From: Paenibacillus polygoni
GTDB taxonomy: Bacteria; Bacillota; Bacilli; Paenibacillales; Paenibacillaceae
Assembly (NCBI RefSeq): GCF_030263935.1
Contig: NZ_CP127162.1
Coordinates: 4,554,001 to 4,618,000 of the forward strand
Direction of reading: 5' to 3'
DNA: 64,000 bases
Numbering within the stretch: position 1 is the first letter of the stretch; the number at the start of each line of letters is the position of its first letter. Below are positions 13,188-22,202 of this stretch, piece by piece. The notes beneath the pieces are model-generated. The model was not told the origin of the DNA. It did no database searches and saw only the letters and a list, made by a program, of their open reading frames with translations. A program made the translations under genes and the position numbers.

Positions 13188-13817
13188 TTATTTGGTGCCG
13201 TACAGTCTGTCTCCCGCGTCTCCAAGACCCGGAATGATGTAACCATGCTCATCCAAACGCTCGTCCATTGCCGCAACATAAATGTCGACGTCTGGGTGTG
13301 CCTCTTGAACTGCTTTCACACCTTCTGGCGCTGCAATCAGGTTCATCATCTTAATTTGAGTACAGCCGCGTTTCTTGAGTACGTTGATCGCTTCAATAGC
13401 AGATCCGCCCGTTGCCAGCATCGGGTCGATCACGATCAGTTCGCGCTCTGTTACGTCTGTTGGAAGCTTCGTATAGTATTCAACAGGCTGCAATGTTTCA
13501 GGATCACGGAATAATCCTACGTGTCCTACTTTTGCGGCCGGAATCAGTTTTACTACGCCATCAAGCATACCCAGCCCTGCACGAAGAATCGGAATAAGTC
13601 CGAGCATACGGCCCGAAATTACTTTCCCTTCTGTCTCTGCAACAGGAGTTTGTACTGTTATTGTTTCGAGTGGAATATCACGTGTAATTTCGTAAGCCAT
13701 TAGAGTTGCTACTTCATCTACAAGTTCGCGAAAATCCTTAGTGTTCGTGCGCATGTCACGAATAATTGTCAATTTGTGTTGAATCAACGGGTGATCACAT
13801 ACCACCAATTTTCCCAT
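13188..13817 (-). CDS. upp: Uracil phosphoribosyltransferase
   Basis: Salvages uracil to UMP with PRPP. The 209-aa product begins [21 protein letters not shown] and has the PRPP-binding motif [16 protein letters not shown] and the uracil-binding C-terminus [18 protein letters not shown]. The in-frame ATG 24 bp upstream would add eight residues, but CCGGAGGG lies 7 bp before the ATG at 13817, and the resulting length equals the Bacillus protein. First gene of the upp-wecB unit. Confidence 0.97.
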   Translation of the reverse strand: MGKLVVCDHPLIQHKLTIIRDMRTNTKDFRELVDEVATLMAYEITRDIPLETITVQTPVAETEGKVISGRMLGLIPILRAGLGMLDGVVKLIPAAKVGHVGLFRDPETLQPVEYYTKLPTDVTERELIVIDPMLATGGSAIEAINVLKKRGCTQIKMMNLIAAPEGVKAVQEAHPDVDIYVAAMDERLDEHGYIIPGLGDAGDRLYGTK

Positions 13818-13905
13818 TGTTTGTCCCTCCGGTAGTTTCATCTTCCATTATCAACTCCGGGCAGTTCCTGCTCACAGAAACAAAACCTGTCGATAAATCC
13901 TGTAT

Positions 13906-13914
13906 ATTATATCA
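13906..13914 (-). promoter_or_regulatory. Extended -10 promoter candidate for upp
   Basis: Minus-strand TGATATAAT (13906-13914), about 90 bp upstream of the upp start and just below the glyA terminator. The -35 region is poor, which an extended -10 element can offset. Confidence 0.5.
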
Positions 13915-13964
13915 TTCCCTATCCTCAAATTACACTATAAACCGTGACAGCTTCCGGACATCAA

Positions 13965-14004
13965 TAAAAAAAGACCGAAACTACAAAAAAAGCAGCTTCG
14001 GTCT
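13965..14004 (-). terminator. Terminator of ywlG-glyA
   Basis: AGACCGAA (13972-13979) pairs with TTCGGTCT (13997-14004); on the minus strand the stem is followed by TTTTTTTATTG. Confidence 0.92.
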
Positions 14005-14010
14005 ATATGA

Positions 14011-14038
14011 AGTAAATAGCTTACCAAAGCTATTTACT
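14011..14038. repeat. Perfect 11-bp stem hairpin before the glyA terminator
   Basis: AGTAAATAGCT and AGCTATTTACT enclose TACCAA. It lies between the glyA stop and the main terminator hairpin and has no T tract of its own on the minus strand; it may protect the 3' end of the message. Confidence 0.7.
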
Positions 14039-14061
14039 ATTATGGGTAAAAATACTCAATT

Positions 14062-15309
14062 TTAATACTTCAGGTCAGGATAAAGCGGAAATTTATCAGT
14101 AAGTGCCGTAACTTGAGCTTTTGCTTCTTCAAGAACAGCCGCATCTTTCGAGTTTTTCAGCGTCTTCGCGATAATCTTGCCAATCTCAACCATAGCCTCT
14201 TCATCCATACCGCGGGAAGTCGCTGCCGGGGTACCGATACGGATACCACTAGTTACAAAAGGACTCGTAGGATCAAATGGAATTGCATTTTTATTCACCG
14301 TAATACCGATGGAATCAAGGACATGTTCTGCCTCTTTTCCTGTAATATTAACACTGCGTGTATCAATAAGCATCAGATGGTTGTCTGTTCCGCCAGATAC
14401 GATATTGAGACCTTCAGCGATCAGGGTTTCTGCCAATACTTGAGCATTCTTCACCACGTTCTGAGCATATGTTTTAAATGATGGCTGCAACGCCTCACCC
14501 AAAGCTACAGCTTTTGCTGCGATTACATGCATCAAAGGACCGCCTTGTGAACCAGGGAATACGGCTTTATCAATCGCTGTTGCCCATGCTTTCGTTGTCA
14601 GAATCATACCACCGCGCGGTCCGCGAAGCGTTTTGTGTGTAGTTGTCGTAACAAAGTGTGCATGCGGAACTGGATTTGGATGAAGACCAGCTGCTACTAG
14701 ACCAGCAATGTGAGCCATATCTACCATGAATAGCGCACCCACATCGTGTGCAATTTTAGCAATCGCTTCAAAATCAATCGTACGCGGATAAGCACTCGCA
14801 CCTGCCACAATCATCTTAGGACGATGTTTAAACGCCGCTTTGCGGAGATCATCATAATCAATACGGAACGTGTCTTCTTGTACACCGTAAGAAACAAAGT
14901 TATACAAAAGACCGGAAGCATTCACCGGGCTGCCGTGCGTTAAATGACCGCCATGTGCCAGGTTCATACCAAGAACAGTATCGCCTGGTTTCAGTGCTGC
15001 AAGATAAACCGCCATGTTTGCTTGTGCACCAGAGTGAGGCTGAACATTGACATGTTCTGCTCCGAACAATTCTTTTGCACGATCGCGAGCGATATCTTCT
15101 ACGATATCCACATGTTCACAACCGCCATAATAGCGTTTGCCTGGGTATCCTTCTGCATATTTGTTCGTAAGAACAGAACCCATTGCTTCCATAACCGCTT
15201 CAGATACGATATTCTCGGATGCAATTAATTCGATGTTATTTTGCTGACGTTTCAGTTCCAAATTCATAGCTTCCAGTACAGCAGGGTCACTTTTACGCAA
15301 TTGTTCCAT
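14062..15309 (-). CDS. glyA: Serine hydroxymethyltransferase
   Basis: PLP enzyme converting serine and tetrahydrofolate to glycine and methylene-THF. The 415-aa protein has the usual length. The PLP lysine is in [15 protein letters not shown] (about residue 227), with [15 protein letters not shown] and the [11 protein letters not shown] aspartate motif. The ATG has AGGAGG upstream. It lies 42 bp downstream of ywlG, and both appear to be controlled by the ZTP riboswitch at 16083-16203, which fits because ZTP signals shortage of 10-formyl-THF. Confidence 0.98.
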   Translation of the reverse strand: MEQLRKSDPAVLEAMNLELKRQQNNIELIASENIVSEAVMEAMGSVLTNKYAEGYPGKRYYGGCEHVDIVEDIARDRAKELFGAEHVNVQPHSGAQANMAVYLAALKPGDTVLGMNLAHGGHLTHGSPVNASGLLYNFVSYGVQEDTFRIDYDDLRKAAFKHRPKMIVAGASAYPRTIDFEAIAKIAHDVGALFMVDMAHIAGLVAAGLHPNPVPHAHFVTTTTHKTLRGPRGGMILTTKAWATAIDKAVFPGSQGGPLMHVIAAKAVALGEALQPSFKTYAQNVVKNAQVLAETLIAEGLNIVSGGTDNHLMLIDTRSVNITGKEAEHVLDSIGITVNKNAIPFDPTSPFVTSGIRIGTPAATSRGMDEEAMVEIGKIIAKTLKNSKDAAVLEEAKAQVTALTDKFPLYPDLKY

Positions 15310-15351
15310 AATGATAATTCCTCCTAAGAAATAAAATAATATGAAAAAAAG

Positions 15352-15948
15352 TTAATCACATGTTGAGGTATTACTTGATGTCTCCATCTGATACACTGCG
15401 CGCTGACCCCCGATAAGTTTCGGTCTTGTTATCGCTGTTGTCACACGAGCCTCGCCAATATACCGTCTTTTGGTACGATAGGGTACGGCCACTCTGCGAA
15501 GGTGCATTCCTATAAGGGTCTCTCCAATATCCATTCCTGCATGGGCTTCGATCGTCTCTGCCAGGCACGGGTCTGTCATAGAGCGATAAGCTGCTGCTGC
15601 CATAGAACCGCCGGCGGTGGGAATGGGTACCGCAGAAACCTCGGTCAGACCTAAGCGTTCGAGTAAATGCCTTTCCATGACGAGTGCACGGTTAAGATGC
15701 TCACAACACTGAAACACAACTTCAAAACCAAAAGATTCCTTTACCTCGTTGATCCCATTAAGTAAGGACTCAGCAATTTCTAAAGCACCGCCTGTACCAA
15801 TATGTTTGCCGGCTACTTCGCTTGTGCTCGTTCCGACAACAACGACTTTTCCAGGGCCTAAATCTCCAGCTTCCGCAAGTTCTCTTAGAATCTCTGCCGT
15901 ATGCTGGACAAGTTCATGCCATTCTGAAGCAGACTTCTGTTGTTCCAC
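15352..15948 (-). CDS. ywlG: YwlG, UPF0340/TIGR01440 family protein
   Basis: A 198-aa conserved protein of unknown function that sits next to glyA in Bacillales. Recognisable family segments are GTSTSEVAGKHIGTGG, FQCCEHLNRALVMERHLLE and DPCLAETIEAHAGMDIGETLIGMHLR. The start is GTG at 15948 with GAAGGGAAGG about 10 bp upstream. It is the first gene behind the ZTP riboswitch, so its product may have a role in one-carbon or glycine metabolism; that is inference only. Confidence 0.9.
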   Translation of the reverse strand: MEQQKSASEWHELVQHTAEILRELAEAGDLGPGKVVVVGTSTSEVAGKHIGTGGALEIAESLLNGINEVKESFGFEVVFQCCEHLNRALVMERHLLERLGLTEVSAVPIPTAGGSMAAAAYRSMTDPCLAETIEAHAGMDIGETLIGMHLRRVAVPYRTKRRYIGEARVTTAITRPKLIGGQRAVYQMETSSNTSTCD

Positions 15949-16082
15949 TGGCTTTCATCCTTCCCTTCTATGACGAGCAATACTCAAAAGGTTAGGGCAT
16001 AACTCAAGTGAACAAACACCAATGATATGTTCGCCTTGCCGCCCTTTTTCATTTATTATAACGAAAAAAATGACGAAAGACG

Positions 16083-16128
16083 AAAAAAGAGCAGTCTGCA
16101 CGTATAGATACGCACAGAAATGCTCTTT
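16083..16128 (-). terminator. Riboswitch expression-platform terminator
   Basis: AAAGAGCA (16086-16093) with TGCTCTTT (16121-16128), extended by inner pairs around ATACG/CGTAT, followed on the minus strand by TTTTTTCG. It starts immediately after the 3' end of the ZTP aptamer and lies 135 bp before ywlG, as expected for ligand-controlled termination. Confidence 0.88.
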
Positions 16129-16203
16129 TGCCCAGGCGACCGGCCGATATTTCCAGTGCTCCATCGTGGTTTAATCCACACTTGTCGCCAGTTACACTGG
16201 AAT
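16129..16203 (-). ncRNA. ZTP (pfl motif) riboswitch upstream of ywlG-glyA
   Basis: Read on the minus strand this segment shows the conserved pfl features in order: P1 5' strand TTCCAGTG, then ACTGGCGAC, a small GTGG/CCAC stem, the GGAGC motif followed by the P1 3' strand CACTGGAA, and the 3' domain CGGCCGGTCGCCTGGGCA. GGCGAC and GTCGCC can form the family's pseudoknot. ZTP/ZMP riboswitches sense 10-formyl-THF shortage and commonly control glyA and other folate or purine genes; here the next genes are ywlG and glyA. Ligand binding is known for the family and not tested here. Confidence 0.9.
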
Positions 16204-16292
16204 CTATTTTTACATTCCATCTCATCATAGAACATCAGATGGCAGAAATCAACCATTTATGATTGCTTACTGTAAACTTTTTATATTGTATA

Positions 16293-16862
16293 TCACAGCT
16301 TATCCAGAAGTCGCTCTATTGCTAAACGAATTTCTGCGGCGGTGACATCGTAATCTTCTTTACTGCCGCCAAACGGATCCGATATATCAAAACTTGGGAT
16401 ACGCTGGTGGATTTCAATCATTCGCTGACGTTCTGCTGCTTCAATCTCTTGACCAAGTGACAGCTTTATTTCCAGCTCTGCATACAAGCGGTCTCTCTCT
16501 TTAAGATCTTCAAGGACCTGTACATCATCCTCCGTATATTCCTTCAGCGTGTAGATTCGGTCTGCTGCATTCGGGAAGAAGTGAAGCACATGCTGCTTAT
16601 GAGAACCGGTTAATGTCAAAATAAGATCTGCCCACTCTACGTGTTCCGAGGTAAGTGAGGAAGATGTAATCGAGTCATGGATATCGTGATCCTGAAGCAC
16701 CGCTTTGGCATGACGAGAAATCATACTCCCTTCTGTTGCAGCAACACCAGCGGACCTAACCTCTAGATCAACACCTCGTTCTGCTGCGGCTTTACGGAGT
16801 AAACCTTCTGCCATCGGACTTCGGCATGTATTGCCTGTACAAACAAATAAAATATGTTTCAT
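16293..16862 (-). CDS. ywlE: Protein-arginine phosphatase YwlE
   Basis: Removes phosphate from phosphoarginine, counteracting the McsB kinase that marks proteins for ClpCP. The 189-aa product has the low-molecular-weight phosphatase P-loop VCTGNTCRS with nucleophile Cys8; the threonine in GNTCR is the residue that selects phosphoarginine in B. subtilis YwlE. The catalytic aspartate is in ISDPFGGS. It is longer than the usual 150 aa because of an insert around residues 105-140. ATG 16862 is preceded by GGAGGTG at 7 bp. Confidence 0.92.
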   Translation of the reverse strand: MKHILFVCTGNTCRSPMAEGLLRKAAAERGVDLEVRSAGVAATEGSMISRHAKAVLQDHDIHDSITSSSLTSEHVEWADLILTLTGSHKQHVLHFFPNAADRIYTLKEYTEDDVQVLEDLKERDRLYAELEIKLSLGQEIEAAERQRMIEIHQRIPSFDISDPFGGSKEDYDVTAAEIRLAIERLLDKL

Positions 16863-16983
16863 ATTCTTCACCTCCATCAGGGCCTGTAAAGCCAGTATCA
16901 ATCTTTCCCCATCCGCAGGAGATCATTTCTATTGTAAATTGCTTTTACCTAATACGCAAAATCACTCAGCAAACTGCCTAATA

Positions 16984-17544
16984 CTAGAGAATAAACAAGA
17001 GACCAAAGGCAAGTAAAATCGCCCCTCCTACTGCCTCTCCATATTCACCCAAGTTGCGATTTACCCTTCTGCCAATCAGCAGTCCCACAACCGACATGAG
17101 AAACCCGCACAGTCCAAAAGCAAATAACGTCAGCCATAAATCCGTGCGGAACATACCAAGAGTCACCCCTACAGAAAAGGAGTCAATACTCACACTAAAA
17201 GCAAACATGAGTGTACCCGTAAACGTACGGTGATCCATGAAGCTGGTCTCTCCTGAACGAAATGCATTAAAAATCATATGAGCTCCCAGCAAAAGTAACA
17301 GTCCCCCGGCTACATACGAGGTAACTTGTCCAAGCAAGGAACTAAAATACTCACCTGCATAAAATCCAACGAGCGGCATGAGGACATGAAATATTGCAAT
17401 TAAAATACTCATACGAAGTACATGCAATAATCGAATTCCTTTCATACCAATCCCTATTCCTAGAGAAAATGCATCCAAACCCAGGGCTACCGCCATTATC
17501 AGAATGGTAATTAGCTGGCCCCACTGCGCAGAAGCCTCCAGCAT
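16984..17544 (-). CDS. mntP: Manganese efflux pump MntP
   Basis: Six-helix membrane exporter that removes excess Mn2+. The 186-aa protein has the twofold repeat signature with essential aspartates in AVALGLDAFSLGIGIG and FSVSIDSFSVGVTLG. It occupies the ywlD position of Bacillus between ywlC and ywlE. The 71-bp upstream gap is too short for a yybP-ykoY Mn2+ riboswitch, so manganese control, if any, must act otherwise. Confidence 0.93.
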   Translation of the reverse strand: MLEASAQWGQLITILIMAVALGLDAFSLGIGIGMKGIRLLHVLRMSILIAIFHVLMPLVGFYAGEYFSSLLGQVTSYVAGGLLLLLGAHMIFNAFRSGETSFMDHRTFTGTLMFAFSVSIDSFSVGVTLGMFRTDLWLTLFAFGLCGFLMSVVGLLIGRRVNRNLGEYGEAVGGAILLAFGLLFIL

Positions 17545-17616
17545 TGTTCATACCCCCATGTACACAGCATTCTTGTACACCTTATGCGGACAAGAATGAA
17601 AACATGACGAGTATGT

Positions 17617-18702
17617 TTATTCAGCTACATGGATGATCTGATGACCGGCTGCTTTCAGCAGACGGTTCATGATTGCATCCCCGAGGCCATCCCGGGGACA
17701 CGCCTCGGCGTAAAGTACCGAGGCGCCGATCTCGTCACAGCTGCGCAGCGCAGCGTATAGACGGTGAGCTCCCTCGGCAAGCCGCTCCAGGCTGCCGAGA
17801 GAATAGACAGCGTCTGCGCGGTACAGATGCAGGTGCTCGCTGAAGGCTAGCACCGCAGTTCGTTCTCCGCGCGCAGCCGCCGCTGAGAGCGCACCATTCA
17901 CATATGCGGCTACCGCACCCGGTGCGCCTTGCACTACACGAAGCTCTCCCTTAGGAGCGTAGTGCGTGTATTTCATTCCTGGCGAGCGAGGTGCAGGCGA
18001 GGAAGCATCGGTCTTGACTGAATCTACGGAGAGGCCTGGGTCGAGACGTACCTCGGAAGCTACCTCAGCAAGCTGTTCAGCTGTAATGCCGCCAGGTCTA
18101 AGGATCGTCACGGTTCCGTCATCATGAGCCTCCACTACAGTAGATTCCACCCCTACTCCTGTAGGTCCGCCATCTACAATTCCAGCAATTCGGCCCATAA
18201 GATCTTCTCTCACATGAGAAGCGGTCGTCGGACTTGGACGTCCTGAACGATTTGCGCTTGGTGCGGCGACCGGGCAATCCGCAGCGGCAATCAGTTCAAG
18301 GGCGACCGGATGATCCGGCATACGCACACCAACGGTAGTGAGCCCTGCTGAGACTTTCTCGGACAAGCTATTTGGTTTTAGCGGAAGGATTAAGGTAAGC
18401 GGTCCAGGCCAAAATGTATCCATTAATCTGCTGGACAATTCATTAACCGGTTCCGTAAATCCGTCCAGCTGTGCTCTACTTGCAACATGAACAATAAGCG
18501 GGTTATCCGAAGGTCTGCCTTTTGCAGCAAAAACAGACTCTACTGCTGCCGTATTTCTGGCATCTGCACCAAGTCCATATACCGTTTCCGTGGGAAACGC
18601 AACAATGGAACCGTCTTGAAGCAAGGCTGCCGCTTCCTTCAAGTGTTCCATTGTCTCCTCTTTATTCGTATCCCCTGTCACATCCCAGATGTGAGTCACC
18701 AT
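17617..18702 (-). CDS. ywlC: L-threonylcarbamoyladenylate synthase (YwlC/Sua5 type)
   Basis: Makes threonylcarbamoyl-AMP for the t6A37 modification of ANN-decoding tRNAs. The N-terminal YrdC domain contains IVAFPTETVYGLGADA, KGRPSDNPLIVHV and CPVAAPSANRSGRPSPT; the C-terminal Sua5 domain follows a SPGMKYTHYAP linker. I place the start at ATG 18702 (361 aa, MVTHIWDVTGD), which has GGAG upstream and gives the Bacillus length; the frame is open to 18786 but without a ribosome binding site. The Sua5 domain is encoded by a visibly GC-richer stretch (about 17640-17960). Confidence 0.93.
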   Translation of the reverse strand: MVTHIWDVTGDTNKEETMEHLKEAAALLQDGSIVAFPTETVYGLGADARNTAAVESVFAAKGRPSDNPLIVHVASRAQLDGFTEPVNELSSRLMDTFWPGPLTLILPLKPNSLSEKVSAGLTTVGVRMPDHPVALELIAAADCPVAAPSANRSGRPSPTTASHVREDLMGRIAGIVDGGPTGVGVESTVVEAHDDGTVTILRPGGITAEQLAEVASEVRLDPGLSVDSVKTDASSPAPRSPGMKYTHYAPKGELRVVQGAPGAVAAYVNGALSAAAARGERTAVLAFSEHLHLYRADAVYSLGSLERLAEGAHRLYAALRSCDEIGASVLYAEACPRDGLGDAIMNRLLKAAGHQIIHVAE

Positions 18703-18852
18703 GTCTGATCTCATCTCCGTAGTAACGTCCGCTATATTCTCTATCGAATTCTTCTCATTACACATGTTGTTATCATCCAGTCTCATATATTAATTATCGT
18801 ACATTATATCACAATTCATGCATTCTTCGGGCGGAGTGCAAATTCGAATATA

Positions 18853-19503
18853 CTATGCCACGATACCCCCTACAAAATCCCAAGCTTTAACCAATATATC
18901 CCATAGGAAAAATCGGACTTCAGGCTCAGTAGTGCCCTCACTTTCTGATCCCTGCCCCGCTTGTTCATTACTTGCCGTCACATTCTTCTCGGCAACATCT
19001 CCATTTTTACCACCAACGAAGCATAACGGAGGAAATAACACGCACCACCAGTTCTGTCCTTCCCCTTTACCAAGGGTAACTCGAACAGCTTCATAGTCTC
19101 CTGCAGGATAGATTAGTTTGCCATACATCTTTGTCGGAAAAGGTACCGTTGCAAGTTCTACATTATAATCGTAAGTCAGCCCGCGGTTCTTAAGTTCTTG
19201 TCCAACCAGTTTATTCAGCTCGGGCAAATGTCCGCGAACCATGGTTCTAGCTTCTTCTAAACTATGCGGGTCAGCCAGTGCCGGCACCCACTCATTCATC
19301 TGTTCAACAACAGCATCCCGAATCTCTCTTTTGACCAACTGATCATGAGGCATATCTGAATTTGCTAGAATCCGTAACCGGATTGAATCATGCGGAATGA
19401 CAGCTTGATGTATGGCTGCATCTGATTTTTGACCTTCCCAGCTCATCATCACAATCATCATACACACCACAATCATGAAAAACTGTTTTATACTCTTCCG
19501 CAT
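18853..19503 (-). CDS. spoIIR: Stage II sporulation protein R (SpoIIR)
   Basis: Signal protein secreted by the forespore that triggers processing of pro-SigE by SpoIIGA. The 216-aa product has an N-terminal hydrophobic signal (residues 8-22) and the family motifs HDSIRLRILANSDMPHDQLVKREIRDAV and GKGEGQNWWCVLFPPLCF. ATG 19503 follows GAGGGGGAG. A SigF promoter lies 33-62 bp upstream, and an IS30-type element is inserted upstream of that. Position next to ywlC matches B. subtilis. Confidence 0.95.
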   Translation of the reverse strand: MRKSIKQFFMIVVCMMIVMMSWEGQKSDAAIHQAVIPHDSIRLRILANSDMPHDQLVKREIRDAVVEQMNEWVPALADPHSLEEARTMVRGHLPELNKLVGQELKNRGLTYDYNVELATVPFPTKMYGKLIYPAGDYEAVRVTLGKGEGQNWWCVLFPPLCFVGGKNGDVAEKNVTASNEQAGQGSESEGTTEPEVRFFLWDILVKAWDFVGGIVA

Positions 19504-19535
19504 GTTCTTCTCCCCCTCGAACTCTTCATGTCTAT

Positions 19536-19565
19536 CAGTATGTCCGCGAGCTGGTAGAGTTAAAC
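19536..19565 (-). promoter_or_regulatory. SigF promoter of spoIIR
   Basis: Minus-strand -35 GTTTA (19561-19565), 15-bp spacer, -10 GGACATACT (19537-19545). This fits the forespore SigF pattern GywTA-N15-GGnnAnAnT. It is intact although the IS30 element ends only 20 bp further upstream. Confidence 0.8.
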
Positions 19566-19585
19566 CTAGCAAAATTTATTTTTAT

Positions 19586-20659
19586 GACGGATTGTCAATC
19601 CAAGTGCGACACTTCTTCTTCAAATGATTCGTGAGCAGTTTTCCATCCCAAACATTTCCTTGGTCTGTTGTTAATAAGTTGGAGGGCGTGTTCTAATTCT
19701 TCCTCGGTCACCTTTGCAAAGTCCTTTCCTTTTGGGAAGAACTCTCGAAGGAGCCCGTTTCCATTCTCATTGGAGCCTCGTTGCCATGAGGAATAAGGAT
19801 CTGCAAAATATACCGTCATACCGTGTGACTCTTCCAATTCACGAAAGCACGCGAACTCTTTACCACGGTCTACGGTAGCTGTCTGGAAGGTTTGGGCAGG
19901 GTACTGTGCAGCAACTACACCAATAGCAATTTCCATTGATAATGAAGTGCGATCTGGCATTTTAATAGCAGTGTATAGCCTTGTTTTTCGCTCGATACAT
20001 GTAGCGACACAAGCCTTACTTTTTCCTCGGCTGGAGACGACCGTGTCCAGTTCCCAGTGTCCAAAGGTTTCACGGGAACGAATCTCTTTAGGCCGTTGTT
20101 TGATAGAAGTGCCTACGAGGAAGCGACCTCGTTTTTCTTGGGGTTTTTGTCTTTTTCCTTTGTGTCTTAACTGCTGAACGGTGTTACGAATCATACGTCC
20201 TTGATAAAGCCAGCGATAGATCGTTTTGAACGAAACCATGGGCTCTCCTTTCAGTCTATAACGCATAGAGATTTGCTCAGGAGACCAGGTTTCGTGAAGT
20301 CGCTGTTCAATTTCTTTTCCGAGTGTCTCCGTCCATTTTTCTCTAGGTTTCTGAGCTTGGCGAAGATGCTTATAACGATGCTCTGATGCTACCGCTTGAT
20401 AACCATTTAGGCTTTGATTTTTCCTCAGTTCCCGGCTGATCGTGGAATGATGACGATCCAATTCGCGAGCAATGGCTCGGGCGGACAGCCCCAGTTGATG
20501 TAATACTTCTAGTTTACTGCGTTCAATTATGCTAAGATGTGTGTAGCTCATGGCGGATTCTCCTTGTAGGTGTTGTGTGGTAACTCCATTCTACACGAAT
20601 CCGGCCATGGGCCATTTTTAATTTTGAACTAGGTGTCGCACTTCATATTACAATCCGTC
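19586..20659 (-). mobile_element. IS30-family insertion sequence, complete
   Basis: A 1074-bp element with 27-bp imperfect terminal inverted repeats (19586-19612 and 20633-20659), both of form GACGGATTGT-N6-AAGTGCGACAC, flanked on each side by TTAT, which may be the target duplication. It carries one intact transposase gene whose stop lies inside the left repeat. It sits between rodA-like and spoIIR. All parts look intact, so it may be active or recent. Confidence 0.93.
19595..20551 (-). CDS. IS30-family DDE transposase
   Basis: A 318-aa transposase. The N-terminal helix-turn-helix contains LGLSARAIARELDRHHSTISRELRKN. The catalytic DDE triad is visible as GHWELDTVV (Asp169), TVDRGKEF (Asp228) and GSNENGNGLLREFFPKG (Glu262), with the 33-residue spacing typical of IS30. 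It is uninterrupted. The ATG is preceded by AAGGAG. The gene fills the element from end to end. Confidence 0.96.
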   Translation of the reverse strand: MSYTHLSIIERSKLEVLHQLGLSARAIARELDRHHSTISRELRKNQSLNGYQAVASEHRYKHLRQAQKPREKWTETLGKEIEQRLHETWSPEQISMRYRLKGEPMVSFKTIYRWLYQGRMIRNTVQQLRHKGKRQKPQEKRGRFLVGTSIKQRPKEIRSRETFGHWELDTVVSSRGKSKACVATCIERKTRLYTAIKMPDRTSLSMEIAIGVVAAQYPAQTFQTATVDRGKEFACFRELEESHGMTVYFADPYSSWQRGSNENGNGLLREFFPKGKDFAKVTEEELEHALQLINNRPRKCLGWKTAHESFEEEVSHLD

Positions 20660-20702
20660 TTATTAAAAAAACTCATAGTTTCATAGAATGGGCTTAGACT
20701 GT

Positions 20703-20762
20703 AAAAAAGAAGCATCATCACGATCCTTTTCAAAAAGGAGAATATCCGTGATAATGCTTCAT
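20703..20762 (-). terminator. Terminator of the rodA-like gene
   Basis: GAAGCAT-CAT-CACG (20709-20722) pairs with CGTG-ATA-ATGCTTC (20747-20760), with an inner CCTTTT/AAAAGG stem; the minus strand continues TTTTTTAC. It lies between the IS and the rodA stop. Confidence 0.9.
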
Positions 20763-20815
20763 TTTATCCATGTAACATTGGGTTTAACATCGGATTTTTA
20801 TTTAAAGGATACACT

Positions 20816-22024
20816 TTACGCCTTAGCTTGTTTACGACCAAAGATGCGTTTCTTGTTTGGACCGTTTGTTCCTGGAGCAAGAATATCATCATCAACTTCT
20901 TGTCCATGGACCTTGATGCTCATAATGAGTCCGATACTCGCCATATTAATGAGCAGTGAGGTCCCCCCGTAACTGATAAACGGCAGTGTAATCCCGGTCA
21001 GCGGCATAATTCCAATAAATGCACCTATATTCTCAAATACCTGGTACAAATACATCGCGACAACCCCGACAATGATATACGGCCCTGATCGCTCCTTAGA
21101 TTCCAGGGCAATCAGGATCATCCTATGGATTAATATGAAATATAACAGTAACACGACCGAAGAACCTACAAATCCAAACTCTTCTGCAATTAGTACGAAA
21201 ATGGAGTCAGAGTAGGTATAGGGAACGCGGCCGGATTGCACGGAAGTTCCCTGCATAAATCCTTTGCCTGTAATCCCGCCTGAACCAATCGCAAGTTTCG
21301 CATTATCTGTATGCCAGGAAGCTTTGGCAGTTGCCTTCTCAGGCACAAGCCATGGGTCAAGTCGTTCCACCCAGTGAGTACGTCCGAGCTTATCCAAATA
21401 ATCATAGATGTTATCATGATATACCGTATAAAGTTTAATCCCGCCGCCCACGAGTACGGCAATAACGACAAATCCGATTAAGGCATGGGATGCTTTAATA
21501 TTCCCGATCCAGAGCAGTCCGATTAAAATTACGACATAAGCCATCGCATTACCCAGGTCATTCTGAAGCATAACGAAGGCAAATGGAACAAAGGTCATGA
21601 GTCCAATCGGAACGACATCCCTCCAAAACTCCAGTTTCGCCTTACCTCTTTTGATAAGTACGGAAGCCAGGAAAATAACCAGGATCAGCTTAAATAACTC
21701 GGCTGGCTGAATGGAGATCGGACCGAGTTTGATCCAACCTGATGCATTATTAATATTTCCTCCAAAGAAATTAGCCGCCAGCAGAATAAGCAGCCCGAAG
21801 AAATAAATATAAAGTGCATATTTGACAAGAAGTCTGTAATCGAACAGTGTTATAGCAAACACGGCGCCAAATCCAAGTACATAGAAGGCAAGCATTTTAA
21901 TATGATGTCCTTCGAGCTTTGGATCACCATGTGTAGCGCTATACAGACACATAACACTGATAATCATCAGCATGAAGATGATCATCAGTGTGGGTACATC
22001 CATCTTTTTAAACTTTTGCAGCAT
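20816..22024 (-). CDS. RodA/FtsW/SpoVE family SEDS peptidoglycan polymerase, RodA-like
   Basis: Polytopic SEDS glycosyltransferase, 402 aa with about ten membrane helices. Family motifs: ISIQPAELFKLILV, LQNDLGNAM, the periplasmic GSGGITGKGFMQGTSVQ loop, SDSIFVLIAEEFGF and NIGAFIGIMPLTGITLPFISYGG near the C-terminus. The motif set resembles RodA, which works with class B PBPs in cell elongation, more than FtsW or SpoVE; with several paralogues per genome the exact role is uncertain. The ATG follows GGGGG. It has a basic C-terminal tail (NKKRIFGRKQAKA). Confidence 0.88.
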   Translation of the reverse strand: MLQKFKKMDVPTLMIIFMLMIISVMCLYSATHGDPKLEGHHIKMLAFYVLGFGAVFAITLFDYRLLVKYALYIYFFGLLILLAANFFGGNINNASGWIKLGPISIQPAELFKLILVIFLASVLIKRGKAKLEFWRDVVPIGLMTFVPFAFVMLQNDLGNAMAYVVILIGLLWIGNIKASHALIGFVVIAVLVGGGIKLYTVYHDNIYDYLDKLGRTHWVERLDPWLVPEKATAKASWHTDNAKLAIGSGGITGKGFMQGTSVQSGRVPYTYSDSIFVLIAEEFGFVGSSVVLLLYFILIHRMILIALESKERSGPYIIVGVVAMYLYQVFENIGAFIGIMPLTGITLPFISYGGTSLLINMASIGLIMSIKVHGQEVDDDILAPGTNGPNKKRIFGRKQAKA

Positions 22025-22202
22025 GAACCGTCCCCCTAAAGGCGAGACTGGGCATTAATCTAACCAGCCTTACATAATAATGAGCTTGTAACACGATAAG
22101 GGAGGTTTATAACCCCTATGTTTTCTATAATCTATACCGACATGAAACGACACTATCCTCTATTGTAATGGATGAAATCGTAAAAAGAAAATGTTCTACA
22201 GC

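Noticed and set aside
15955..16256. Minus-strand frames between ywlG and ywlE that could be an rpiB remnant
   Set aside because: No RpiB motif is present and the segment is fully explained by the ZTP riboswitch and its terminator.
16984..17616. yybP-ykoY manganese riboswitch for mntP
   Set aside because: The upstream gap is only 71 bp and has none of the conserved loops.
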